A DNA stretch of 64,000 bases from Hyphomicrobium sp. (GTDB taxonomy: Bacteria; Pseudomonadota; Alphaproteobacteria; Rhizobiales; Hyphomicrobiaceae), in the NCBI GenBank assembly GCA_016793445.1, contig JAEUME010000002.1, positions 498,501-562,500 of the forward strand, given 5' to 3'. Below the pieces are notes generated by a model, which worked only from the letters and a program-made list of their open reading frames with translations, had not been told where the DNA came from and did no database searches. The position numbers were made by a program, and so were the translations under genes. Positions 27,244 to 35,294 of this stretch are shown here, piece after piece. How positions within the stretch are numbered: the stretch's first letter is position 1; the number at the start of each line of letters is the position of its first letter.

Positions 27244-28143
27244 ATGAACCTGCAACGTTCCTATCACGAGCGGCGGTCCTTCGGCCGGCGCAGTACGAAC
27301 ATCCGCGCCAGTGTGCGCATCGGCTACCGGTTTGTGCCTTGCACGATCAGCGACCTTTCGGAAGGCGGTGCGCGGCTCGAGCTTGACGAAGAGGTTGAGC
27401 TTACCGCTAGGCTTTGGCTGTCCTGGGATGAGCAGCCCTCGGAAATCCTGTGTGAGCTGCGTCACCAGCGCGGCAAGACCGCAGGTGTGCAGTTTGCCCG
27501 TCCCATCGTCATCGTCGCGCGTACTGCCGTCGAGCCGTCCGCGTCGTTGCCTGCCGCGCCGCTACAGCGTGCGCCAAGGGGGCAGGCCCGCGAAGCGACC
27601 TTCAGCGCGTCGACGCTCATTGCGAACAGGCGCGCGTGCTTGCGAGCCGCCAATGGTCAAGCCGATACGGCGGCCCTCCCGGTGAAATACCGCGCCCCCG
27701 CGCCTTCAGATCTAGCGTCGTCCGATGCCTTGCCTCACGGCGCCCCCGGAAATCTGCAAGCCATGCCCGCCGAGCGTGCATGGCAGGCTGAGCCACTCCT
27801 CGTACAGCATGCAATGCGCCTGGGCCCGGCGCCCGCGCCGCCAGAATCTTACAGCGGGGCCGTGATCGATCCACCGCCCGCGCCCTATACCCATAGCGTG
27901 CCTTTGCCCCTTGCGGCGGCGTCCTACAGGACCGGGAGCATCCAGAAAGATCTCTCGCCTCTCGTTCCCCCCGCGCCGCTGCCCGCGCGTTGCTATGCAA
28001 GCGCAGACGGCGATGAGACTTGGCTGCCAGTCGCAGCGGGCGCTGGGGGCGATCCGCCCTGGCCCTTGGCCGTGAGGCATTATCGCGTTGTGTTCGCCCC
28101 GCAGCCGCTCGCCGCGGTCGCATATGGGATCTGGGACCGTTAG
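27244..28143 (+). CDS. PilZ-domain protein with a long Pro/Ala-rich extension
   Basis: The first about 90 residues resemble a PilZ domain: an Arg-rich start (YHERRSFGRRSTN, where the RxxxR of c-di-GMP binders would sit), then DLSEGGARLELDEEVEL, matching the D-x-S-x-x-G motif, and later strands ending VQFARP. A c-di-GMP-responsive role is plausible. The remaining about 200 residues are a low-complexity Pro/Ala tail with no known domain. The ATG at 27244 is chosen over a TTG two codons upstream; neither has a clear ribosome site. Confidence 0.7.
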   Translation: MNLQRSYHERRSFGRRSTNIRASVRIGYRFVPCTISDLSEGGARLELDEEVELTARLWLSWDEQPSEILCELRHQRGKTAGVQFARPIVIVARTAVEPSASLPAAPLQRAPRGQAREATFSASTLIANRRACLRAANGQADTAALPVKYRAPAPSDLASSDALPHGAPGNLQAMPAERAWQAEPLLVQHAMRLGPAPAPPESYSGAVIDPPPAPYTHSVPLPLAAASYRTGSIQKDLSPLVPPAPLPARCYASADGDETWLPVAAGAGGDPPWPLAVRHYRVVFAPQPLAAVAYGIWDR

Positions 28144-28235
28144 CGCGATTCCTGAGTTGCATCAGCTATCAAAGGTTGTAATTATTATCCAGAGTCCGCC
28201 AAGGTTGTGACACACGACTCAGCGAGCCGTGTGTC

Positions 28236-28949
28236 ATGGCTCAGCAAAAATCATCTCATGGCAAGCTGAAGTGCGCTGCTGCCAGCGGCGCCGCCGCGGT
28301 TCTTTCGGTTCTTGCTCAAGACGTTGGGGCTTATTCGCCGGTCCAGCCCGTCATCGCTGGCGATGCCATCGTCATCGATGGTGATACGCTGGAGATTGGC
28401 GGCCGCCGCATTCGTCTGGAAGGCATCGATGCGCCGGAAATGGCGCAGTCCTGCCAGACAGGCAGCGGATCACCGTGGCGGTGTGGATTAGCAGCGCAAC
28501 AGAAGCTTACCGAAGTTACACGTGGTCAGACCGTGGCATGCGATGCGGCGGGCACCGACAAGTATGGCCGCATTCTGGCGGTTTGCTTCGTGGAGGGAGA
28601 GGACATCAACGCGACCTTGGTTAGACAAGGCTTGGCCCGGGCATTCGTGAAATACTCTGAGCTCTATGTGTCACAGGAAGCCGAGGCGCGCGCGGCGCGT
28701 CGCGGGCTTTGGCAGGCCGACAATACCGCCCCCTGGGACTTCCGCCATGGGCGCTGGCAGACGGCCGAAGCCAACGCCCCCCAGGGGTGCGCCATCAAGG
28801 GCAACGTATCCTCTAAGGGTATGATTTATCATGCGCCTTGGAGCGCCTGGTATGACAAAGTGAAGATCGACGAGGCGCGCGGCGAGCGTTGGTTCTGCAG
28901 CGAGGCTGAGGCTATCGCGGCCGGATGGCGCGCTGCACAACAGCGCTGA
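28236..28949 (+). CDS. Thermonuclease-like (SNase) protein with a C-terminal Cys motif
   Basis: A 237-residue staphylococcal-nuclease-fold protein with an N-terminal hydrophobic segment (about 14-30) that would export or anchor it. Catalytic residues are present: VIDGDTLEIGG, RLEGIDAPE and DKYGRIL (the metal-binding Asp residues, the two Arg and the Glu). After the SNase domain (about 40-165) comes a short motif of the pattern C-x-I-K-G-N-x-S-x-K-G ... YH ... W-F-C-S-E-x-E-A, often appended to bacterial SNases. It probably degrades nucleic acid outside the cytoplasm. Confidence 0.87.
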   Translation: MAQQKSSHGKLKCAAASGAAAVLSVLAQDVGAYSPVQPVIAGDAIVIDGDTLEIGGRRIRLEGIDAPEMAQSCQTGSGSPWRCGLAAQQKLTEVTRGQTVACDAAGTDKYGRILAVCFVEGEDINATLVRQGLARAFVKYSELYVSQEAEARAARRGLWQADNTAPWDFRHGRWQTAEANAPQGCAIKGNVSSKGMIYHAPWSAWYDKVKIDEARGERWFCSEAEAIAAGWRAAQQR

Positions 28950-29066
28950 GCGCCCGTCTAATATGAGCGCGCGGACACAAGATCCGTTGACGATGGAGCG
29001 CGCAAGCGCAATAGAATCTGCCAGAAATGACCATCATTTTTGGATTTTCATTCCTGGGTTCGCACC

Positions 29067-29885
29067 ATGAACGCACACGTCACCAACTTCTTGCGCGCCG
29101 CCGTCCTCATGGCAGCCTTGGCCTTCGCAGCCGGCACGGCAAGCGCTGGCACGGTTTGGGATGAAATCAAGGGCAGCGTCTACGGCGACAAGAAGATCGA
29201 GGACGGCCGTGGGCTGATCTTTCTCGATGCGCCCAATCGGCCCGAGGATATGCGTCGGGTTCCGATCTCGGTGGGCGCAGCTTTCAAGGACGGCCGCACG
29301 GTCAAAACGGTGACCTTCATCATCGATGAGAATCCGACCCCCGTCGTGGCTGTATTTCACATGGGCGGCGCGCGCGAGCAGGTTTCCTTGAGGTCGGAGT
29401 TCCGCGTCAACGCTCAGTCCGATGTGCGCGCCGTGGTCGAGGCGAGCGATGGCAAGCTTTACATGGTGAGCCAGCTCGTCAAGTTCGCTGGTGGGCAGGC
29501 TTCGTGCTCGGCGCCTCCGGCCGGTGATCCCGCCGAAATCGCGGCCAATATGGGGAAGATGAGTTTCGAGCCCATCATTGCCGATGCCGTCGCGACCTCC
29601 ATTCACATGGGCGGACGCATAAAGTTGTCCCACCCCAACCATACCGGCATGGTGATGGACCAGATCACATTGCTCTACACGCCGATGAAAATGGTCTCCG
29701 AGATCACGGTGAAGCAAGGTGACGAGCAGGTCTTCACCGCCGAAGGCTCCATTGCGCTGTCGCAGGATCCGATGGTCGAGTTTGACATGAAGCGCTCCAC
29801 GTCGGCGAGCGAACTGGAAGTGACCATGAAGGACACCGACGGCGGCTCATGGTCGAAGAAGTTCCCGGTTGGTCCGGCGAGCTGA
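29067..29885 (+). CDS. SoxYZ-like carrier fusion protein
   Basis: A 272-residue periplasmic protein fusing a SoxY-like half (about 30-150) with a SoxZ-like half (about 165-270). The signal peptide ends AGTASA. The only cysteine in the mature chain sits in GGQASCSAP at the end of the SoxY half, where carriers of this kind bind their cargo. The family is usually described as a quinoprotein-dehydrogenase-associated SoxYZ-like carrier of methylotrophs, yet no PQQ dehydrogenase or cytochrome gene is near. The ATG at 29067 fits the signal peptide better than an upstream TTG. Confidence 0.82.
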   Translation: MNAHVTNFLRAAVLMAALAFAAGTASAGTVWDEIKGSVYGDKKIEDGRGLIFLDAPNRPEDMRRVPISVGAAFKDGRTVKTVTFIIDENPTPVVAVFHMGGAREQVSLRSEFRVNAQSDVRAVVEASDGKLYMVSQLVKFAGGQASCSAPPAGDPAEIAANMGKMSFEPIIADAVATSIHMGGRIKLSHPNHTGMVMDQITLLYTPMKMVSEITVKQGDEQVFTAEGSIALSQDPMVEFDMKRSTSASELEVTMKDTDGGSWSKKFPVGPAS

Positions 29886-29992
29886 TCTCAACGGCTGAAT
29901 GCTTTACAGAAAAGTGGCGACCCGGTTTTCCAATTAGAAGCAAGGCCAATAAGGCGGTAGATCGCTTTGCGATCTATAGAGCCAGCCACTCA

Positions 29993-30120
29993 TTTCCTCT
30001 CCCGGGACGCGGGAGAGGATATCGCGAAGCGACAGGTGAGGGACTCCCGCACGCGCTGCTGATTTGCGATAGCCCCCTCATCCGCCCCTTCGGGGCACCT
30101 TCTCCCCGCGGGAGAAGGAA
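29993..30120. repeat. Intergenic palindromic repeat element
   Basis: Three inverted repeats lie in a row: CTCTCCCG/CGGGAGAG, GCCCC/GGGGC and CCTTCTCCC/GGGAGAAGG, with the motif GGTGAGGG between. This is the common dispersed intergenic palindrome type of proteobacterial chromosomes. It fills most of the 322-base gap between the SoxYZ and OmpA genes. Confidence 0.6.
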
Positions 30121-30146
30121 GTGAGACTAAGATCGAGGCCGCAGAA

Positions 30147-30172
30147 AAGGACCCGTCGATTGACGGGTCCTT
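30147..30172 (-). terminator. Rho-independent terminator of the OmpA gene
   Basis: AAGGACCCGTC pairs with GACGGGTCCTT (11 bases, four-base loop). Read on the minus strand the stem is followed by TTTT. It lies 36 bases past the OmpA stop codon. Confidence 0.8.
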
Positions 30173-30207
30173 GATCTTGTCGCGTTGTCTGACCAAAGCC
30201 GCTTGAA

Positions 30208-31827
30208 TTAGCGGCTTTCGGAAATCAGCGGCGTGATGCGCCTGATGGCAACCCGGCGGTTGGCGCGCTCAGGGCCATACGTATCGATCTTGAGATACTG
30301 CTCGCCATAGCCCTGGGTGGTGAGGTTTTCCGGCGGGACGTTGAATTCCTCACTCAAGATCACGGCGACCGACTCCGCCCGCCGGTCGGACAGCGTGAGA
30401 TTGTCGTCATCCGAGCCGACCGCGTCCGTGTAGCCTTCGATCAGGAACACCTCGTTGGGATTGCGGTCGACTACGCGCATCATCGCGCGGGCGGCACGCT
30501 CCAGCTTTTGATACTGGCTTTCATCAACCTCCCAGGAGCCCGTCTCGAAGTTGATGTCGCTCAGATCGACGCGGCGCATGCGCTCACGCAGGTTCGGGGT
30601 CGCGCGCACTTCGTCGAGCGTATAGCGGCGTTCGATGCGATCGACGGGTGGGGCACTGAAGGCCTCGTAGACTTCCTCCTCGTCGGCGTCGTCATAGTCG
30701 ACAATGTACTTGTCGCGCGAAACGCCAACGTGGGGCGGCGGCACGTCGACCATGGAATTCAGGATCGCGGCACCCGCGACCACACCCGCACCTACGCCAA
30801 GACCGATGGCGAGATTGCGCCGCCATTTGCTCTTGTTGCGGCGGTTGTCGATGATATCGACCTCGCGGCCGTCCGGTCCGCGCCGGTAACGGCGGACGAG
30901 CTGGCCGTTGTCGTCGGTGATGTTATAGATTGCGACGTTGTTGGGCCGCTGGATCACCGTCACGTTCTGGCCGTTGCGGCGTTCGACCTGAGCGTTTGGC
31001 GCAACGCGGCGGAAGCGGTTGGACTCGTTGTGCGTGATGATCGTGCGGTTGTTGCGTTTCACGATGACGCGGCTGTCGGGTTCCTTGATGACGACTGCGT
31101 TCGATCGCTTGCTGACGATCTGCTGGCGTTGCTGCTTGATAGCCTCAAGGTTCGGCGGCGGCGCGCCCGGCGGGTGGCGACGCGCGCTGTCGGCGGCCGG
31201 CTGGAGTGCCTTCGGAGAGCCGGGTTTGACCGCCTGCGGCGCGGGCGGAAAAGCCGGATTGATAGCTCGCGGAGCGTTCACGGCACCGGGGGCCACCGGG
31301 TAGGCAGGATTGAAGGCCCGGCGAGGCGGATTTCCGGCCGGAGCATGCGCATCGAGATTGGGCGGTGTGCCCGGCTTGCGCACCACGGTGGGGCGGCGCT
31401 TCTTATCCTGCAGGTTTTTATCCTGCAGGTTTTGATTTGCGGCCGCCGGGAGCTTGGGCGGCGGTGTAATCGTCTTGGCGGCGGCAGGTGGTGGTGTCCA
31501 CTTCTTCGGCGACAGAACCTGCGGCGCCGGCTTTTGCATTACCGGTTTTTGGGCCGTGTCAGGAGGCGTGCCTTTGCGGCCGGCCTTCGGATTCTGGCGA
31601 GGCTGCTCATCGTTTGCGGCATTCGGATTGGCTTGCTGCTTGCGCTTCTTGCGCATCTCCTCGATCTTCGCCTTCTGCTCGGGCGTCAGATTCTGTGCGG
31701 CTTGCTGGGCCTGGACGGCGACAGAGGCAAGCAAGGGCATGGCGAAAGCCGCCAGCGCCAAGAAGCCGGTGAGCGATCCTGACGCACGATACATCCGTGA
31801 GCCGCGCGCGTGTTTATCGGATTTCAT
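30208..31827 (-). CDS. OmpA-family protein with long Pro/Lys-rich linker
   Basis: A 539-residue envelope protein. The signal peptide ends AVQAQ (about residue 41). A charged helix and a Pro/Lys/Ala-rich linker follow to about residue 225. The middle region contains repeated short VIVKRNNRTIITH-type strands and one hydrophobic segment (NLAIGLGVGAGVVAGAAIL, about 337-355). The C-terminal OmpA domain (about 425-530) has INFETGSWEVD, EGYTDAVGSDDDNLTLSDRRA and YGPERANRRV, the peptidoglycan-binding signature with conserved Asp and Arg. It should tether the envelope to peptidoglycan. A short duplication, NLQDK-NLQDK, lies in the linker. Confidence 0.87.
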   Translation of the reverse strand: MKSDKHARGSRMYRASGSLTGFLALAAFAMPLLASVAVQAQQAAQNLTPEQKAKIEEMRKKRKQQANPNAANDEQPRQNPKAGRKGTPPDTAQKPVMQKPAPQVLSPKKWTPPPAAAKTITPPPKLPAAANQNLQDKNLQDKKRRPTVVRKPGTPPNLDAHAPAGNPPRRAFNPAYPVAPGAVNAPRAINPAFPPAPQAVKPGSPKALQPAADSARRHPPGAPPPNLEAIKQQRQQIVSKRSNAVVIKEPDSRVIVKRNNRTIITHNESNRFRRVAPNAQVERRNGQNVTVIQRPNNVAIYNITDDNGQLVRRYRRGPDGREVDIIDNRRNKSKWRRNLAIGLGVGAGVVAGAAILNSMVDVPPPHVGVSRDKYIVDYDDADEEEVYEAFSAPPVDRIERRYTLDEVRATPNLRERMRRVDLSDINFETGSWEVDESQYQKLERAARAMMRVVDRNPNEVFLIEGYTDAVGSDDDNLTLSDRRAESVAVILSEEFNVPPENLTTQGYGEQYLKIDTYGPERANRRVAIRRITPLISESR

Positions 31828-32004
31828 TCCAAGTCCCTTTTGTAGTGACGATGTATGCCAGTGCTCAAAACTTTACGCGGACTGCAACGCTGCTTCCGCG
31901 CCAAGCCGAATCCTTCATGTCTTTCACGCGGCTTAGCGTATGAGCGACAACTCCGGCTGCTTTGCGGCGTGGCAAGGCGGCCAACGTGGCAAATCTGAGG
32001 CATT

Positions 32005-33174
32005 TCAACGGGGATTAAAGCAGTGCGCCGTTTCTACGGCAGATCCGGGCGCTGCCGTCTGCGAAAGCGTACGGATTGAAGTCGTCAAGGCGTATGGCGT
32101 CATCTCGGCCTCGATCGTGGCTAGCGCAAGCAGCCCCGCCGCATGGCGTGCTCCTGGAGCTATTCGCGAGACAAGCATCAGGCGCACAGTTGCCAGAGCG
32201 GGCAGCACCGGAACGTTAGGCCCGTCGCCGTTAAGGGCAACAAGCAGCCACTGTGTGGACGTTGGCGTGCCACGCGCGTCACGTCCCGTCGCCGTCACGG
32301 TCATGCCGCCAGTGTCGCGCGCGAAAATGCGCGTCATGGCGCGCGCACGATAGAGCACAGGCGCCAACCGTTCCGGATCGGTCAGCCACCCGGCGGCGCG
32401 CAGGCGTGCCAAAGCGACAAGGCCGAATTGTTCGAGCCGGCTTTCCAACCCTGCGTAGAATGCGACGTTGGCGGCGCCAAGCGCGGCAGGCAGAATTGCC
32501 GTATCCGAAGTGGCGACCGGCGCGCGGTAGCGCACGCCGAGTTCCGGGATTTGAGTGCGCCGGGCAACACCCCAACCCATCACGGTGGCGGGTTTGTTAT
32601 CCTTCCATACGGCGACGGGGTTCCCGGCATAACTCAGCACGGCCTCCAGCACGGCGCGCCCCACCTGCGCGTCACCGCCGGGATAGATCGCGATGTCAAT
32701 GGCCTCGATGCCTCTCCAGCCGCGCGTCAGCGTTTCGGCCGCAGCATAGGACAGAGCCGGCGTCGAACTCGCGCCCGCGATGGCAGCGACGCCATTCCGG
32801 CGCGCCGTCGCATCGAGTGCCGCAGCAAAGCCGGTGATGTAGTCCGCCGCGTCGGCGAGGTCGATCCAGTGGGCACCGGCTTCGATTGCGGCTCGGGCGG
32901 TGCCGTAACCTGCTGACTGGAAGGGACCTGAAGCGTCGATCACCAGCCAGGGCCGCAGAGTCTCGAACGTGCGCGCGTCGTCCTGCGTGCGTGTGAACGC
33001 CAGCGCCGCAATCGCTGCACATCGCGCACGTGGACGCAACGCATCCACCAGCGTTTGCGCGCGCGTCGGACTGCGCGACGTGAGGACCACGTCGAGCGCA
33101 GGGATCTGCGTCAGCCCCCGCGCCAGACGTTCACCGAAGGCGCCGGTCGCGCCGATGAGAAGCACACGCATCAT
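32005..33174 (-). CDS. Saccharopine dehydrogenase-like NAD(P)-binding protein
   Basis: A 389-residue protein with an N-terminal Rossmann fold: VLLIGATGAFGERLARGL (GxTGxFG), then a Ser/Arg-rich turn that may favour NADP. WLVIDASGPFQSAGYGTARA and GAHWIDLADAADY match the saccharopine-dehydrogenase-like group, which includes trans-acting enoyl reductases as well as uncharacterised oxidoreductases. It overlaps the DUF4166 gene by four bases (ATGA). The substrate is unknown. Third gene of a GbsR-DUF4166-dehydrogenase operon. Confidence 0.78.
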   Translation of the reverse strand: MMRVLLIGATGAFGERLARGLTQIPALDVVLTSRSPTRAQTLVDALRPRARCAAIAALAFTRTQDDARTFETLRPWLVIDASGPFQSAGYGTARAAIEAGAHWIDLADAADYITGFAAALDATARRNGVAAIAGASSTPALSYAAAETLTRGWRGIEAIDIAIYPGGDAQVGRAVLEAVLSYAGNPVAVWKDNKPATVMGWGVARRTQIPELGVRYRAPVATSDTAILPAALGAANVAFYAGLESRLEQFGLVALARLRAAGWLTDPERLAPVLYRARAMTRIFARDTGGMTVTATGRDARGTPTSTQWLLVALNGDGPNVPVLPALATVRLMLVSRIAPGARHAAGLLALATIEAEMTPYALTTSIRTLSQTAAPGSAVETAHCFNPR

Positions 33175-33875
33175 GCGGGCGTCTCCTCACTATAGACGGC
33201 TTCCTGATGCACAAGTGTTCCGAATACGGTGTGCCGCAGCGTAAGGGTGAAGCGGAAGGTGGCGGCGTCGATTTCCTCGTGCGTGACCGTGAGGGCTCCC
33301 GGCGTGATCCACTTCGGCAAAGAAATGCGGCAGTGCCCGATGCACAATGCGTAGTCCGCGCTCGAGAAGACCAGAGCGCCATCCACAACGCTCAAGCGCA
33401 GGGCCATCACGATGCCGAAGCCCACGGCCTCTTCAAGTCCTGTCGGCCCTGCGAAACGCTTCACCGAGTGAATGACTTGCGGGAAGCCGCGCTCGCGCAC
33501 GTAAAGCCGCGTCCAGAACTGCCCGCCCGAGGCCGCATCCTCGGTGACCGAGACGACGCTGGGGTTGCCGGTAGCGCGGCTGATGGGCAGGGGCGAACCG
33601 ATCAAGCGCAGCAGGTGCGCCAGCGCGAAACCGGCGCGGCTGAAGGCAGTCGCCGTGACCTTCCCCTTATAGACGACTGTCCGGCCACCCGCGACGCGCT
33701 TTGAAAAGCGCTGTTGAACGGCGGGAGGCAGGAGGGCCCATTGCTGCGCTCCAAGGAGCGCACGAAAGCGGATGTCGCCAAGCTTCTCGATTGGCGCGGT
33801 ATCTGGGATGGGCGCCGCCTGTGACGTAACAATCTTTTCTTGCCGTTCTGGGGGTTGTTTGGCGTTGCGCAGCAT
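33171..33875 (-). CDS. DUF4166 protein
   Basis: A 234-residue protein matching DUF4166 (PF13761): RFRALLGAQQWALLPPAVQQ, RTVVYKGKVTATAFSRAG, WTRLYVRERGFPQVIHSVKRF and GLEEAVGFGIVMALRLSVVDG. There is no signal peptide or catalytic motif I can name. DUF4166 domains are often next to or fused with saccharopine-dehydrogenase-like proteins, and here the two genes overlap by four bases, so they probably act together. A GbsR-type regulator gene lies 52 bases upstream on the same strand. Confidence 0.82.
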   Translation of the reverse strand: MLRNAKQPPERQEKIVTSQAAPIPDTAPIEKLGDIRFRALLGAQQWALLPPAVQQRFSKRVAGGRTVVYKGKVTATAFSRAGFALAHLLRLIGSPLPISRATGNPSVVSVTEDAASGGQFWTRLYVRERGFPQVIHSVKRFAGPTGLEEAVGFGIVMALRLSVVDGALVFSSADYALCIGHCRISLPKWITPGALTVTHEEIDAATFRFTLTLRHTVFGTLVHQEAVYSEETPA

Positions 33876-33927
33876 GGCGCGCTCCCGGATATGCGACGTG
33901 AGACCTCATTTGGCGTCACCAGGGCAA

Positions 33928-34494
33928 TCACGTCCGGCGCACCGGAATGAGGGTTGAAATTCTGGACCCCAGTTTCAGCATGGCCTTTAACGTGCTGCGC
34001 GGCAGCGACAGCATCTGCTGGAACCAGCGGTCGACGGACGACGTGAACTCGAGCATCTCGTTGAGGCGTGCGCGGGCTTGTGGCGTGACGCGCGCATCCT
34101 TGTCGGCGCTTTGAGCGCAACTGCGCAGCACCGCGATGACGGGATCGATCTCACGTGCCTTGCGGCCGACCGCGATGCGCGTGACGACCTCCCAGATATC
34201 GATCTCGGCCTCGAAGTGGTCGCGCCGGTCGCCGCGTACGGGCACACGGCGGATGAGGTTCCACGCCAAGAGTTCCTTGAGTGAGTTGGACACGTTGGAG
34301 CGCGCAATGGAAAGCGTTTCGGCAATATCCTCGGCCGTCATAGGCGCGCTGGCGAGGTAGAGCAGCGCGTGGATTTGCGCGACCGACCGGTTGACGCCCC
34401 ACACGCCGCCCATGTCGCCCCATTTGAGAATGAATTCCTCGACGGCGGGTGGCAGCAGAATCGGATCTTTTCGTATGTCGGTATTTTCTGTCAT
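33928..34494 (-). CDS. GbsR/MarR-family transcriptional regulator
   Basis: A 188-residue winged-helix regulator. It has the GbsR-like N-terminus (WGDMGGVWGVNRSVAQIHALLY), a recognition region TAEDIAETLSIARSNVSNSL, and a basic wing VPVRGDRRDHFEA. The ATG at 34494 is preferred although it lacks a ribosome site: it lies in an 18-base perfect palindrome, about seven bases after a good -10 box, so the message may be leaderless. Other in-frame starts at 34524 and 34530 would lie inside the promoter. It heads the operon with DUF4166 and the dehydrogenase. Confidence 0.87.
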   Translation of the reverse strand: MTENTDIRKDPILLPPAVEEFILKWGDMGGVWGVNRSVAQIHALLYLASAPMTAEDIAETLSIARSNVSNSLKELLAWNLIRRVPVRGDRRDHFEAEIDIWEVVTRIAVGRKAREIDPVIAVLRSCAQSADKDARVTPQARARLNEMLEFTSSVDRWFQQMLSLPRSTLKAMLKLGSRISTLIPVRRT

Positions 34495-34530
34495 GACAGA
34501 AATATATGATAAGAATGCTGGCATGGTCAA
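34485..34530 (-). promoter_or_regulatory. Promoter and autoregulatory operator of the GbsR gene
   Basis: On the minus strand TTGACC (34530-34525), an 18-base spacer and TATATT (34506-34501) form a sigma-70-type promoter. Immediately after it lies the perfect palindrome TTTCTGTCATGACAGAAA (34485-34502), whose centre contains the start ATG. A dimeric regulator bound there would block transcription initiation directly. Confidence 0.65.
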
Positions 34531-34678
34531 GATGTGGCCTCGATTCGCATTGGTGCTGACGGCGCGGCAAATCCGCCGATGGAGGTACCAAAGGGATGTT
34601 GAACCTCACGGGCTGGAGGAAATTTGCTACGCTGGCGCAACGCACCGCATGAGAGGCAAACGAGTTGGAGGGTCATTG

Positions 34679-35149
34679 ATGGCCATGAAGCTGACCTCGC
34701 CTGCGTTCGGCGATGGCGCGACCATACCGGCGAAATACACCTGCGAGGGTGAGGATATCTCGCCCGCACTGTCCTGGTTGGGCGTGCCGGAGGGGACGAA
34801 AAGTCTGGCGCTCATCGTGGACGATCCCGACGCGCCTGATCCCAAGGCGCCCCAACGCACCTGGGTGCACTGGGTCGTTTACGATATGGACCCGGCCAGC
34901 AGCGGTATTGCTCAAGGTGGCAAGGTGCTTCCGCAAGGCGCGCGGTCCGCGCTCAACGACTGGAACCGCACCGGTTATGGTGGTCCATGTCCGCCCATCG
35001 GGGAGCATCGGTATTTTCATAAACTTTACGCTCTAGATTGCGTGCTCGGTGCGCTGTCACCGGCCAACAAGGCATCGCTCGAAGCAGCGATGCAGGGGCA
35101 CATTCTCGCGCAGGCTGTGCTGTTGGGCAGATACAAGAAGAAGACCTAG
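34679..35149 (+). CDS. PEBP / YbhB-YbcL (Raf kinase inhibitor-like) protein
   Basis: A 156-residue phosphatidylethanolamine-binding-fold protein. The two anion-pocket motifs are LIVDDPDAPDP with WVHWVVYDM, and GYGGPCPPIGEHRYFHKLYA. GGAGGG precedes the ATG at 34679; longer in-frame versions start inside the divergent promoter region and are rejected. Bacterial members have no settled function. Confidence 0.92.
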   Translation: MAMKLTSPAFGDGATIPAKYTCEGEDISPALSWLGVPEGTKSLALIVDDPDAPDPKAPQRTWVHWVVYDMDPASSGIAQGGKVLPQGARSALNDWNRTGYGGPCPPIGEHRYFHKLYALDCVLGALSPANKASLEAAMQGHILAQAVLLGRYKKKT

Positions 35150-35294
35150 CGTGTGGACGGGGACTTGCCGCGCGTTGTCAGACCTTGATCATTTTCGATC
35201 TGTTCTCATGTTCATACGTACGACACCGTTGAACAATTAACGTCATGAATGATCTGGTCCATCCGTCCAGTCTGGTAGAAATGAGGAACTGAAA

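Noticed and set aside
30508..31782. 424-codon plus-strand frame opposite the OmpA gene
   Set aside because: Shadow of the OmpA coding sequence; Arg-rich product with no ribosome site or recognisable domain.
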